From the NCBI RefSeq assembly GCF_000004195.4, contig NC_030680.2, forward strand, positions 143,943,545 to 144,007,544: a DNA stretch of 64,000 nucleotides. The letters are read 5' to 3'. Position 1 is the stretch's first letter. Each line of letters begins with the position of its first letter. The notes under the pieces are model-generated. The model had not been told where the DNA came from. It did no database searches and saw only the letters and a list, made by a program, of their open reading frames with translations. Both the position numbers and the translations under genes were made by a program. The DNA is from Xenopus tropicalis (taxonomy: Eukaryota > Chordata > Amphibia > Anura > Pipidae). Below are positions 11,021 to 23,559 of this stretch, one piece after another.

Positions 11021-12290
11021 CTCTGCAAAGATGCCCTTGGTGCCCACAAAGGGGTAGCCTTGCTTAGGAACTTGCCCTTGTTGGGTTTGTTGCCAAGTAA
11101 ACCTGAGTCTCAGTACAGAGCAGTTCAGCTTTCCATGGGCAGAAATCCACATGATGTGTGCCATGTATGTGCCTATATGCTCCTAATGGAGCTGTGTGTT
11201 TGCTCTAATTAAATGTATTCTGTATATTGGCTCCCCGTGCCATTCAGATTTGTGCCCCTGAGCTGTGTGGAATCTGTTGATGATTCAGAGAGAGCTCGGG
11301 GTAGAACCTGCCAAGGCGCCAGGCGAGTTCCGCCCATGCCAGCCGGGGCCCCGCGCCTCTCTGTTTACATTCAGCGGAAGGAAATGTAGCTCCCACAAAC
11401 CCTGACTGCCCACATTTTCCAAACTGGCATTGAGTATTGTCAATGAAATAATCGCTTTATCAGAGTATTTTAAAACCATTTCAATTGCAATTGGTTAATC
11501 AGATTGTGCATTCGCCATTGACTGATCGATCAGCTGCCGGCGTTTATTTCTGGTGCCATTTCAGCAAATGGATTTCTGAGTTTTTACTAATGGACCGGGT
11601 AAAGCCTCCTAGGGAGATGCACGCTGTGTATGGGCAAATATTCAGAATCTAACATGTCCGTAGGCCGTATCACTCAATATAGGGCCTGCTGAGGGCACAT
11701 TGGGCGCTTTGAGATCATTTGTGTATTTATGGAGGCACTGCCAAGTTCCCATACCACCCCCTTCTGACCCATTGCCTGCATTTGCAAAGCCTATGAAAGT
11801 CATGGGTAAGTGCATGTTAGTCAGTTTTTGGTTGGAAATATGGTCGGTATGTGCCCGCACAAGTGCTCACAACAGGGGCATAACTACAGAGGAAGCAGTA
11901 AGGGTCCCAGTAAGGCCCTAATTATGATCAATTTCAATATAACTGGTAGAATAGGTCCTTGCTGCGGATCGCAGTCACATCTAGTTACACCACTGGCTTA
12001 CACTCAGTTACCCTAGGGCGAACTGGGGGGGTCAATATTACCTGTAAAGCTAAATTATTCCAATTAAACTCTTCCTTGTGCCATTGCCCTGGCAATACAA
12101 TCCCAGATTTGGTCAGGCAGTTTGGCCAATTTTGACCACCCCACCATCTGGGCACGTATGGTTGCTCAGACTGATAATCCTGCCACAGAGGTCACTGGGG
12201 TCAGAGATCAGAAACCCATTGTTACATTACTTCAGATTTTTAAGCTCTTAATTGGATTAATTAACAGAGGAGGCAACCAACTTAGTAGCT
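11021..12290. other. non-coding stretch, no gene recognised
   Basis: Mostly unique. 11450-11580 is AT-rich with ttaatcag and catcgatcagctg-like motifs. A pair of overlapping open frames at 11642-12016 lacks any recognisable domain. Confidence 0.45.
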
Positions 12291-14419
12291 AGAGCTCCAT
12301 GGTTCTTACCGTAAGGCTCCTGCCACACGGGGCGGATTATCAGCCCGTGTATAAACGCAGGCCAAGAATCCGCCAAGAATCTTTTAGTTTGCCTGTTCCA
12401 GGGCTGACGGCTTTGGGTACAGGCACATCAACAAGGACTTTGGTGCAAAACTGCACACGAGACGTTTCGTGCCAAAGTCTGCTGTGTGTGCCTGCACCTG
12501 GGCCGACGCAATGGCTCCGGGTATAGGCACATCAAAAAGGTTTTCAAAGTATAGGGGTGGATTCTTGGCCGGTGTTTATCTGGGGCTTATTGTCCACCAC
12601 TGCCCTGCCCACAGCAGCGTCCCTCCCTGCGTGTCACTGCTTTTCAGACTAACGAATGACAAGCTCTGTTTTGAAAGTAGACCGTCTTTGCTGGCAAAAC
12701 ACTTTGGCACTGAGATGGAGACACTCGGAGGGGGGGACGATTTGTCCACCGTTTTTCCAACCTTAATTCATCTCCAGTTATTTGTATGTTGCATGTTCCA
12801 TTACATAGACAGGAAGAAAGCAGTGGCTAAGTTCCAAATACTCCCCCCCCCCCCCCCCCCCCCCAGTGCTAAGGCTAATGAGCGGCAACTGTTGGTGTTG
12901 TTTTAACCCATAACAAACTCACTACAGGATAAATCTCTTGAACTTGTCAACAGGGAAGCATTTAGTTTGTCCTTATCTCCTTATCTTTTGCTTATCATGC
13001 AGGGAAGGCAGTGGGTTGATCATAGGGCACCTGACTGTGCCCAGCGGTTGGCAACTTTGTAGGAGTCTGGTGGGAAAAAGATGGACACCCAACTGTAGGA
13101 CGTGGGTGCTAAAGCTGGCTATGCATGTCCCAATGAAACAACTTTAAATTGGTGTGTGCCGAAGGATGTCCCTTTCCTGTAGCACTCTCGTCCCCTGGCA
13201 AAAGATTGAGAAAAGTGTCTCCTGAGGTTTAAGGTGAAAACCTGCTTTATAGAAGCAGAAGCTTTAGCATAAGATCTAGGCAACTCTTATAAAAAATACA
13301 AGAGGTTCCCCTATTTCAGGGTCTTCATGAAGTCAATGATGTCCATCAGTGTGCATAAAGGACACTGGCTAGGCCCATATGATGGGACCACTCCTCCATA
13401 ACCCAATGTCCATCTCCTTTATCTCTGCGCTGAAGGTACATGAGATACACTGAGAATTGTTCCATTGAGCCAAAAACAGTGGGATATTGTCCAACATGGA
13501 CTTTGAACTGATTGGCCAAAGAAGCAGATCTGTTTGTGCAAAGGTAAAGGGCTGAGTTGGTCATTAAAAAAATGAAGATAAAATAGTTTGTCTGCCAAAT
13601 GAGGAGGAGGAGTGATGGGATCATGGAATGGCTCCTTTGTTTGCCCCCCACAGAGAGCTCCCAGCCCCCTGATAAGGAAGTAGATGCGAAGAGATATCTG
13701 TGCATTCCTGAGCTGTTTGTTCTGGCAAAGGGAAAGACAAAAGGGAGGATTTGGGCTGCTGGAAATGACTTGTCCTTTAGTTCTGTATCTTCCCACACCT
13801 GAGTGAGGTTAATCTGTTGGGGGGGATTATTATACATTGGGTATGTGATCTCTGTTGTTTGTGCGTAGGTTGCTAATGAGTATTTCAGATAGAGTGACGG
13901 GTGTAACGCGCAGCTTTTATGCCTTGTTGCAGTTTTACATGGAACGGATGCGGCTGACACATAATTGGCCCACTTTTTGGTGATTACATTTAATTCCGTG
14001 ATCCAGTGCTGTATTATTTAATGTCACATGAAATGTTCATAAACCACAAAATTGCTGCTCGTTGTGGTGACACAGACTATTCCCGCTAACCGCCATGGAA
14101 CAATTCCGCACACAGGCTGGTACCTGCGATTGCTGACTCCCATTAAACCTAGGACCCCAAACTTGCAAGGCAGCGGTGCTAGAGCGAGAGGTAATTGTAG
14201 GAATTGTCCAAACCAATCTGATGCGAGGTTTGTTTTAAAGTTGTTTGAGTGGGGAAAGATTAGAGTGTTTAAGGCTCATTGGTACAAGTGTTTCAAGCAA
14301 TTAGGTGAAAATGTCTTTATGACTGTAATCTGTAATGACCAGGGTGCGCTTTATCTCTTCTATCTGTATCGGTATTTGTATGTTGTAACCTGTTTCATAA
14401 TGACTCTTCTGTTGTACAA
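12290..14419. other. non-coding; dispersed repeat, C22 run, unidentified antisense open frame
   Basis: 12305-12560 resembles a frog repeat (gctcctgccacacggggcg). 12843-12864 is 22 consecutive C. 13346-13960 on the minus strand is open for 204 codons from Met. It has no internal repeats and no domain I recognise, and its codon use does not look coding. I leave it unannotated as a gene. Confidence 0.4.
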
Positions 14420-15008
14420 CCCTAAGGGGGCCCAGGGTGATGGTTACCCCAATGTTTCTATATATCTGTAACCTTGTTATGGGCTAAGGGGGCCCAGCCT
14501 GAAGGCCAGTTAGGGGGGGATTTGGGGTGAGTGCTTATTTGTGCCCTGGGTACCCCTGGAACTATAGCAGGGTGACTGTTACCCCAATGTTTCTATATAT
14601 CTGTAACCTTGTTATGGGCTAAGGGGGCCCAGCCTGAAGGCCAGTTAGGGGGGGATTTGGGGTGAGTGCTTATTTGTGCCCTGGGTACCCCTGGAACTAT
14701 AGCAGGGTGACTGTTACCCCAATGTTTCTATATATCTGTAACCTTGTTATGGGCTAAGGGGGCCCAGCCTGAAGGCCAGTTAGGGGGGGGATTTGGGGTG
14801 AGTGCTTATTTGTACCCTGGGTACCCCTGGAACTATAGCAGGGTGACTGTTACCCCAATGTTTCTATATATCTGTAACCTTGTTATGGGCTAAGGGGGCC
14901 CAGCCTGAAGGCCAGTTAGGGGGGGATTTGGGGTGAGTGCTTATTTGTGCCCTGGGTACCCCTGGAACTATAGCGGGGTGACTGTTACCCCAATGTTTCT
15001 ATATATCT
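14420..15008 (+). repeat. 135-bp satellite, cluster 1, about 4 copies
   Basis: The unit runs from accttgttatgggctaaggg through cctgaaggccagttaggggg, gggtacccctggaactatag and gtgactgttaccccaatgtt. Spacing is 135, 135 and 136 bp. The first unit is internally deleted. It is the reverse complement of the large cluster at 28462-30347. Confidence 0.97.
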
Positions 15009-15167
15009 CATTTTTATTAGCTAAAGGAGCCCTGATTAAACCATTTGAAGGTAAAGGCCTGCTAACCACTGGACTATAACTTCTGCTTTATAATAAACCA
15101 AGTCAGCATTGCAGTGCTAGTGTTGCAATCTGGTTTAATTTGACCTATATTTTTGACATTCACGCTG

Positions 15168-15306
15168 GGGGTTGTTTATAAACACATGGCAAATCTGTAG
15201 TAACCCATGGCAACCAATCAGAGGTTTGCTTTTATTCTTGTACCCGACTGGTTGCTATGCATTAATGCCTGGGTCCTAATTTGCCCAATGTTTATAAATG
15301 AGCCCC
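15168..15306. mobile_element. diverged fold-back MITE
   Basis: gttgtttataaacacatggc at one end and caatgtttataaatgagccc at the other enclose catggcaaccaatcag / actggttgctatg. It is the same class as 6295-6473 and 24858-25027. Confidence 0.65.
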
Positions 15307-16329
15307 ACTTTGTTGCTTTGCCCTCTGTGCGGAGTCGCAGGCCCATGCAGTGCCAGGTTGCCCAATGACCCCTTACCCGTCTTCTTTACTCCAGGTTATT
15401 GGAACGTATTCATAAAGCCACGGTCAAGTTCATGACATTTAATGCGTCAAATACGTTGCTTTTCATTGTATCCAACCCAGCAATATTCTCTGCCAGAGGA
15501 AATGGGCACCATGTGAGTCAGTTACAAGAAGGTAAATAACAGCACACGGAGATCCCATTCCCATTATGTACATACAAAGCCCCCCTATCACGCAGCCCCG
15601 GTGGGCTGAGTGGAACCAATGTTTGAGACCCGGACCCACAACCTGCATTTTTTACTATTTTATCTGCTACCCGACCCACAACTGCCTTATGCACAACCCA
15701 ATTCACAACCCGCTGGCCCCCATCAAACAGGAAGTGCTGTTGCTGGAAACAGGAAGTTACATCCTCAGAAGTGGTTGGGGGTAAAATATAGATAATATAA
15801 GATGAGAAATATGGATAAGACCCACAACCCGCCGACCCACATCTATACTCGCACTGTGGGCAACCTGTGGGTACCCGACCCGCTGTAGGACTCTACCGGT
15901 GGGCCCTGCACACCCCAGTCCAGTCCCAGAGCCGGAGCACCCCAGGTACAGATGGTCTTTGTAAAAAGGCATATTTCCCCCTCTCTATACCTGAGTGGGC
16001 TGGCAGCGAGGGGGGCACGGAGAGCCCTGGGAAGGAGATGCTGACTGTGCAAAACACTTTCATTCTAATCAATCAAATGTGCTGCGTCAGGGTTCCACGC
16101 TCGCTTCCTCATCATCGATCAAACCCTCCTCGGGGAATGTTTAAGGTTAAACCTGGAGATGAAATTGCTTTCTGCAACACGGGAGCTGTCGCTACAGTCG
16201 CTATTTCACTCGGTGTTTATAATGGAGGCTTCTCGGCGCCGCTCCGCGTGCTAAAAATAGGCACAAATTTAAGGGGAAACGATAACAATTTTGTAAATTG
16301 TGTGTTTTGTTGCCTACTGCTTGCTTGTA
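15307..16329. other. non-coding; part dispersed repeat
   Basis: 15560-15900 has repeated acccgacccac / acccgctg blocks typical of a worn dispersed repeat. A 208-codon + strand open frame starts in it and runs into the TA-flanked MITE; it has no family features. Confidence 0.45.
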
Positions 16330-17094
16330 CAGGTATCGGACCCCTTATCCGGAAACCCATTATCCAGAAAGTTCCAAATTACGGAAAGGCCATCTCCCAT
16401 AGACTCCATTTTAATCAAATAATTCACATTTTTAAATACGATTTCCTTTTTCTCTGTAATAATAAAACAGTACCTGTACTTGATCCCAACTAAGATATAA
16501 TTACCCCTTATTGGGGGCAGAACAGCCCTATTGGGTTTATTTAATGGTTAAATAATTCCCTTTTCTCTGTAATAATAAAACAGTACCTGTACTTGATCCC
16601 AACTAAGATATAATTACCCCTTATTGGGGGCAGAACAGCCCTATTGGGTTTATTTAATGGTTAAATGATTCCCTTTTCTCTGTAATAATAAAACAGTACC
16701 TGTACTTGATCCCAACTAAGATATAATTACCCCTTATTGGGGGCAGAACAGCCCTATTGGGTTTATTTCATGGTTAAATGATTCCCTTTTCTCTGTAATA
16801 ATAAAACAGTACCTGTACTTGATCCCAACTAAGATATAATTACCCCTTATTGGGGGCAGAACAGCCCTATTGGGTTTATTTCATGGTTAAATGATTCCCT
16901 TTTCTCTGTAATAATAAAACAGTACCTGTACTTGATCCCAACTAAGATATTATTACCCCTTATTGGAGGCAAAACAATCCTTTTGGGTTTAACTACTGTT
17001 TAAAGACTTTAGGTAGGAGATCCAAATTACGGAAAGATCCCTTATCCGGAAAACCCCAGGTCCCAAGCATTCTGGATAATGGGTCCCATACCTG
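16330..17094 (+). mobile_element. TA-flanked MITE carrying a 113-bp internal array
   Basis: Termini are caggtatcggaccccttatc and ggataatgggtcccatacctg, flanked on both sides by TA (16328-16329, 17095-17096). A TA target and a CAGG start suggest a Tc1/mariner or pogo-type MITE (inferred). The interior 16450-16985 holds about five 113-bp units (gtaataataaaacagtacct ... gggggcagaacagccctatt). This is the + orientation reference. Confidence 0.85.
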
Positions 17095-17096
17095 TA

Positions 17097-17943
17097 GTGA
17101 GAACAGACTGTGCAGGCCCTTAGGAGGAAAATATCATATAATAAATAAAGCTCATTTAGGGACCCCCTTGGCCCTTCCCAGCAGACATAGGGGCCAGTGT
17201 ATGTTCGGTGGGACTGGTAGATGCGGATAAAGCAGTAGCCTTCCCTCCATTCCCCCCCTGTGTATACGGTTTTACTGCGCCGTGTACGGCGGCCTGTCGG
17301 CAGCAGCCCATGATTGATGCCGAAGCTCGGAGCAAACAGCTGCTGATTTGATGATTACGGCTTCATCTCGTAACCTCTGCAACATTACAGGAATATTTAT
17401 TCACCCACTCGTGCTTAATGACATCTGATGCAGCCCTTCCACCGGAACAATGATAGATTCCACCGCAGCAGAGGAGATCTGACCATTATCACGTTCGCCC
17501 GCTGTTAATACTTGGCTGGAGAAAATGGCCACTGTAATTTTGTTGTCATGTTTTTGACTCCCCGGAGGCTTGCGTGGAGCGCGGCCGAGTAGCAATGCCG
17601 CTGATGCACGGGCCTGGGGGTATGGTGGGGCAGAAAGGGCCCTAAGCCTGAGCAAAGAGGGCAATATGCTAGGAAAAAATATAATACAAGTGATGTCATT
17701 CGAAGGCCCTGGACCCCTGTAGATATTTCTATGGGCACCCTATCCATGTGACAACTCACCCCCATTTTAATTGAGATATTGGTAGGGTTGCTACCTGGCC
17801 AGTACTTCGCAGGCTAGCCAAGGCCTGGGCCTTGTAACACCATCTCTTTTCTCCCCAAGTCTGCATCATTGCCCCACCCCTTTTGCATCATTGCCCCACC
17901 CCTTTCACAGCATCAGTCCGCCCCCACTGACTTTTTAAAAAGT
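17097..17943. other. unique non-coding block, candidate conserved element
   Basis: 17265-17540 is non-repetitive with balanced composition (ttgatgattacggcttcatc, ggaatatttattcacccact). It lacks a good open frame. It could be a conserved non-coding element; this cannot be tested here. Confidence 0.25.
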
Positions 17944-18108
17944 TACGGTCCCCATACACTGGCAGACCCGCTTGCTTGGCGGTGCCGCCAAGTGAGCAGA
18001 TCTTCTCCCGATATCCCCACCTATGGGTGGGCAATATCGGGAGAACCCAGGATAATTTGATCGCTTGGTGACATCGACACGAATCTTAGCGTGTATGGCC
18101 ACCTTTAG
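17944..18108. mobile_element. MITE of the aaggtggccatacac family, short copy
   Basis: Ends are ggtccccatacactgg and gcgtgtatggccaccttta. Inside is a cgatatccccacctatgggt / gggcaatatcggg palindrome. Confidence 0.8.
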
Positions 18109-19662
18109 AAGGTCCCAGCCCAGGACAATTCTATTTAGCCTTAGACTTATTACCACCACAGGCCTACATCTAGTTGTTGTGAGAGGGCCCACTATGTCCG
18201 GTTCTGTGATGGGCCCAAGGAGGCGCAGTCCAACACAGCATAAAAGGAAAAAACTTCTAAGCCAGAAACATGGGTGGTGCTTTATGGCTTTTATCCAGCC
18301 TATTGTATATTTATTAGACTCACACAGAAAGTGGGGGTAAGTTTAACAGCCAGTAAATGGTGAGGGATCATGTTCCTTGCAGGTTCCCCCTTCCCTTGGA
18401 CCTACAATAAACCGAGCAGCTGTGCACTGTAGCTCTGCCCAGGTCTTGAAGACCATATTTAAAAAAAAAAAAGGCCATTAATAGAAGTTAGTGCTACACG
18501 GCTGCTGTGCTGGGGGGGGTGTATAGGGGGCCGGAGCCCAGTTAAGTTGTTCGTCTGTCTGAAAGGAGTATTGTATAAGCTGCATCTGCTGGGATGACAG
18601 GTGGTTTTGAAATCCTCCTCCCCTCTAGGGCTTTTTTTCACAGAGGGAACAGCATTGATCTGAGACAAGATTAGGAAGAGTTCAAGTCTTCGATGGGGAG
18701 GTCACAACTGGGAAGGTCAGTGATGAAACTCAGTTTGAGTGACTACGGCCTGTGGTACTAATTACTAATAACTATTGTTTGGTTCTATTTAGGGCCCAAG
18801 AGGGCACACTAATAGTCCCTGAGCTTTTGTGGCTTTTCCCTTATACAGAAAGCAGTATTTGCCCCGTCTTTACTGTTCCCGTGCACTGCTGGTCCTGACT
18901 GCGTGTGTCAAACAACGTTGCAGTGTGTGCAGCTCTTCCGCAGCCAAGGCTTTGTTTCCCATGATGCCTTTTCTGTTTTATTTTATTTTATTTTGCAAAA
19001 CATAGAAGGCCTTGTTGCAATAGGAGTGTTGGCTAGTGGGGAGCCATAGGGGCTAACATACTGCTAGTCATGGTCGGGCCCCATAGTTCAGCATTGAAGC
19101 AGCGGAGATCTTAAGAGCTTTTTCTAGGAGTGACATTTGGTAAATTGAGAGCCTTTTATAGGATTTATATTGTGGGCAGTCGGCCAGCTGTCAGTGTTTT
19201 TTCCTCTCCTCCGCCTCCCCCTGCTCCTGTTGCAGTTTGCCCACCCCTCGTTGATATGGGCAGTGGTGTTAATGGAACCTGGCTTTTACCATAGAACGGT
19301 GCTATCTGTCCGAGGGGTTAAATTGGCGTTGCACTAAAAGCCACATAATGAGGGTGACTAACGAGCTGGAGGGAGGAAGGCTGCGCCCTTGGTTATTAAT
19401 TTATTGGTAATTGAGGAATTCAGAGCTTTCAAGGGCAACTATACTTACATTTTTTTAATGTTCCCTATGGATTTGACTGATGGGAATAGTAAGAGTCGGA
19501 TGTATTTTCCCATGTTGTTGGTAAAGCTTGCAGGTTCAGCCTTGCCTAAACAGCCATTATGTCACTTGCAGGCTGGTCACAGCCTTCCTTTCGTTCTATA
19601 GGGAGGGTCAGGGTCACAGAGACAGGTTATTAGTGCTCTTGGCCTGAAAGCAGCCTTGGCCA
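18109..19662. other. non-coding stretch, no gene recognised
   Basis: Includes an A-run near 18459, a G-run near 18511 and otherwise unique sequence. Open frames are short and featureless. Confidence 0.5.
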
Positions 19663-20140
19663 TTAAATGGGTTGTTCACCTTAGTATGACGCAGAGAGTA
19701 ATATTCTAAGACAATTTGCAATTGGTCTTTATTTTTGTTTTATTTTTTCATTCCCTTTTTGTTTAGGAACTCACCTGTTTGACATTTTCGACAGTTATCT
19801 GGTTGCTATGGTTTCAGTTACCTTAGCAACCAGGCAGTGGTTTTAATGAGAAACTGGTATATGAATAGAACAGGATAAGAGTATCTGAATAGAAAAATAA
19901 CTAATAAAAAGTAACAATAACAATAACATTGTAGCCTCACGGAGCAATAGATTTTTGACTGCCGGGGTCAGTGACCCCCCCATTTGAAAGCTGGAAAGAG
20001 GCAGAAAAGGAAGGCAAATAGTAAAAAAAACTATAAAAAATGAAGACTAATTGAAAAGTTGCTTAGAATGGGCCATTCTACCACACTAAAATGTTAACTT
20101 TTTTTAACCCTTTTTTTTTTTTGTTGAACCACCCCTTTAT
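19663..20140. mobile_element. T2-like MITE
   Basis: It starts ttaaatgggttgttcacctt and ends gttgaaccacccctttat. It carries the ggttgctatggtttcag / ccttagcaaccagg stem and the ggggtcagtgacccccc palindrome. The right TTAA is decayed to TTTA. Confidence 0.82.
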
Positions 20141-20274
20141 CCTAATGTGATGGAAACCAAAGTATTTGGACTGGCCTGCCAGAGGATTTCCCCGTTGCCC
20201 TCAGGCCTTTTGGGCCCGACCAGGACTGGGACGATATGATGCATATTACATGTAGCACTTTATCTTAGTGTTGT

Positions 20275-20624
20275 GAGAGTGGGCCCTTGACGCCAGGTTC
20301 TCTGTTGGGCCCTTGACGCCAGGTTCTCTGTTGGGCCCTTGACGCCAGGTTCTCTGTTGGGCCCTTGACGCCAGGTTCTCTGTTGGGCCCTTGACGCCAG
20401 GTTCTCTGTTGGGCCCTTGACGCCAGGTTCTCTGTTGGGCCCTTGACGCCAGGTTCTCTGTTGGGCCCTTGACGCCAGGTTCTCTGTTGGGCCCTTGACG
20501 CCAGGTTCTCTGTTGGGCCCTTGACGCCAGGTTCTCTGTTGGGCCCTTGACGCCAGGTTCTCTGTTGGGCCCTTGACGCCAGCTTCTCTGTTGGGCCCTT
20601 GACGCCAGCTTCTCTGTTGGGCCC
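20275..20624. repeat. 26-bp minisatellite, 13 copies
   Basis: The unit is gggcccttgacgccaggttc followed by tctgtt. All spacings are exactly 26 bp. Only the last two units differ (ccagcttc). The minus strand is open with a repeated QGPNREPGVK-type peptide, an artefact. Confidence 0.98.
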
Positions 20625-21258
20625 AGTCTAATGCTGCAACATACACTACAATTGTCAATTTTAAAACAAATAGTATCTTTTCAGATCAGGGCTGACCAAC
20701 TGGAAGCCTGTTGGCTGGATGTGGGCCTCCAATGGAACATTATGGCCCCAGTCTGCCCAAGGGCTCCAACAATGACTTTGCTTAATCAATATACATTATT
20801 ATTTTATTCTAATATGTCCCAAGAAATGTTTAGTATGAGGGATAATTGTCCCAGTGAAAGCACAAAACCAAATGTTCTCTCTCTATGCAATTTGTCTCCA
20901 TATTGCAGTCAGACTTAAACTGCCATAAAAACCGCACTCCTATGTGCTACTGCTCCTACACTGACCCGCCATTTTAACTCCCCTTGGATCAGGATCCAAT
21001 AAACAAGCAACTCTAAATGCTACAGCTTTATCATAATCCTTAGGAAAATGACAAACTTGTAAGTTAAAGATATTCATTTACCCCCCATTTAGTGCACTTG
21101 GTAATTCCTTGCCGCTCTGACTCTGTAGTGTTACACAAAGTGCTAGAACTTAATTAGCAAGGAGACAATTAGTGATGCTAACAAGCTGAGTTCACATAGG
21201 AGAGCTCCCGATCGTTGCCGCGTGGTCCCCCATATTTTATGGACACATTCAGAACTAA
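20625..21258. other. non-coding stretch
   Basis: AT-rich unique sequence. No exon or terminal repeats seen. Confidence 0.5.
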
Positions 21259-21502
21259 AGGTGGCCATACACGCTAAGATCCGCTCGCTTGGAGAACGAC
21301 GGGTATAGGTTCGGGGACGGCATCAACGAGCTCATTTGGTTCCCGATCAGACTAATTTTTAAACCTGCCCGATAGAAATCTGGCCGATTTCAGGCCAGAT
21401 GTCAGTCGGGCAGGCCGGTCGTTAGTGCCCGTACACAGACCAATAAGCGCTAAGGGACCGATATTGGCAGCTAGAATCGGCCTGTGTATGGCCACCTTAT
21501 GT
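21259..21502. mobile_element. complete MITE of the aaggtggccatacac family
   Basis: Terminal inverted repeats are taaaggtggccatacac and gtgtatggccacctta, perfectly complementary over at least 15 bp. The interior has tctggccgatttcaggccag and cggcaggc-type blocks shared with the other copies. No transposase sequence is present. Confidence 0.88.
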
Positions 21503-22920
21503 CACACCTGGGCATGGTGCCGTTTGGGATTTTGGTTAAGATATACTTTGTAATATTGGGTTAACTCTTTTTTTAAACCGGATGCACTGTCATGCTGTTA
21601 TTATCGTGGACATGTAATGGTCTATGAACACTTACATGACCTTAAGGGTTAACCAATAGGGTGCTGAGGTTAAGGGTTTATATCCAAAACTGATGTCATT
21701 AAATCTGTCCATACATATAAAGATCTGCGTATTTGGCAAGGTCTCCAAACTTATTCCGATTTGGAGTCAAATCCAGTAGTTAAGCCCCCAGGCCAACAAT
21801 CGTCCCAAACTATACAGGCCCATCAGGAGAGAGCCACACCAACGTGCCCATGCTGCCCTTGCCTAACAGGATTTTCAAACCTGCCTTATAGATAGGTTAC
21901 TACCTGCCCAGGGACCCGGCACAATGGCTGCCGGGTCAAAACTGCCTGCCCGGTTTTCTAATTTAGGAAGTCCAGGCAGGACGCCCCTTGAATGATGTGG
22001 CAATCGGCCAATGTCTGGTCACTGTGTAAATAGCCCTGCCCCCTGATGTCACTGTCCCACCCCCTTTCCCAGAATTAGGGAAAAATAAAGGTGGCAACCC
22101 TAGTTATAAATATGGGCAGGGCCAGAAATAGGGGTGGGCAAAAGACGGCATGCTGGGCATTTATCACTTCTGCCAGGATACCCCTAGGTATCTGTATTAT
22201 ATAATCGGGCGGTGGGGAGATTAGCTGTTGAGCAGGGGTTGGAGATAGAGTTATTCAGTGGCATAGGGTGGGGTAGAGTTCTGACTTTACTACCCCCTGC
22301 CGCCTTGTGAGGGTGGGTGTTGTACCTTGCACTTCAATGTTATTTGGCACTGGATGTCCGTCCAATTCTCGGTCACATATCTGCCAGGGAGCCACTTATA
22401 TAAATGTCACCTTTTAAGCAAGTCTAAAAATTGCTCTGTGTGCAGTTAAATATAATTGTGAAATGTGAAGTTTTATTTTTATATGAACATATAGATGGCT
22501 ATTTCCCCACCCCACACCCACATTTATTCCCTGTATGTAACCACACCAGGCTGGTCAGCTTTGGTTCCGACTCCCAGCCATATGTACAATGGTTAGAGAT
22601 AAGAAGAGCTAAAAACCAGTGAGCTGTCCCCGCGTGGCTATTAATTAACACGGCATTGGTAATTACACTTGCGACAGGAGTACCTTGCCGCTATTGCATG
22701 CCATAGGTGCGAGGGAGCTCTGCCATGCATAAATACGGTGATTGGGAAGAGCGAGTGACAGAAAGCGCTCCGACAAGATCATGTGGATAATTAGTATGAT
22801 TTATTTATATGGAGCAGCTCTGGAACGCTCTGTAACGAGGCTGCACACTAACGACTAACGGCAAATTCACATTTTGATTTAAAAGAAATGCAACTATTTC
22901 TGTCCTCTTTAAATTCAAAA
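21503..22920. other. non-coding; a unique block near the end
   Basis: 21890-22110 has frog repeat wording (tgcccggttttctaatttag). 22620-22810 is unique with TAAT/homeobox-like motifs (ctattaattaacacgg, ggtaattacac) and could be a regulatory element (speculative). Confidence 0.35.
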
Positions 22921-22934
22921 CTCTGCGTGGTTTT

Positions 22935-23345
22935 AGAATATAAAGGGGAAGTTGTCCCAAATATATATACCTTGAAATAGGCCCCAAGCAGGAGCCGAAA
23001 TGTTTGAAATTGATGCAATAAAGCACTTTGAGAAACAGGGATATTGTGCGGCCACGTTCAGTGTGTGTGTGTATATACACAGCTCCATGTTGTAGCTCCC
23101 ACCCTTCCCAGCTACAGTCAGGTGATCCCAATGGGCCAATAAAAGGGCAACTATATGGGGGTTTTAACCTTGAAAGCAAGTAAGTTGCAGGTAAAACTTG
23201 GCTAAACATATATTGAAGCAGTAGAATTCTTGGTGAATCGCATAGGTCAGTGTAGGACTGGCCAGAAGGGATGACTTTGACGCAGTTGGCCAGCTTGAAG
23301 TGTGTTGCAATGTATGGACAAACAATCCCTGTTTTGTTTGGAGGG
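22935..23345 (-). repeat. dispersed repeat, related to the flank of the 31-bp array
   Basis: Read on the minus strand it contains aaacagggattgtttgtcca, aagctggccaactg and ctggccagtcctacact, matching 34454-34560 where the same words lead into the 31-bp minisatellite. Here the last segment is single copy. Confidence 0.8.
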
Positions 23346-23559
23346 GAGGGCATGTCTTGGTAGCTTAATGCACAGAATGGCTTAATGCCCTGTATATATT
23401 GATAAAGGGTGAGTGCAGGGGGGCTCTTGTTGTTGTCTTATATATAAATATAATATATGTAACACTTGTTTGGCTTAATAGGGGTATTATACCAGGCTAG
23501 TTGGACCATTAGAGCACGTGTTACAGCAACCCCCTTTCCCAGGAATGGGCCTCCGCTAT

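Noticed and set aside
13346..13960. 204-codon non-repetitive minus-strand open frame
   Set aside because: No recognisable family, no splice partner or promoter. A frame this long is plausible by chance in 64 kb searched on six frames. A protein search would decide; a hit in other frogs would reopen it.
15867..16493. 208-codon + strand open frame
   Set aside because: It begins in a worn dispersed repeat and ends inside a MITE. The peptide has no domain.
22805..23353. 182-codon minus-strand open frame
   Set aside because: It lies in a dispersed repeat and has no protein family resemblance.
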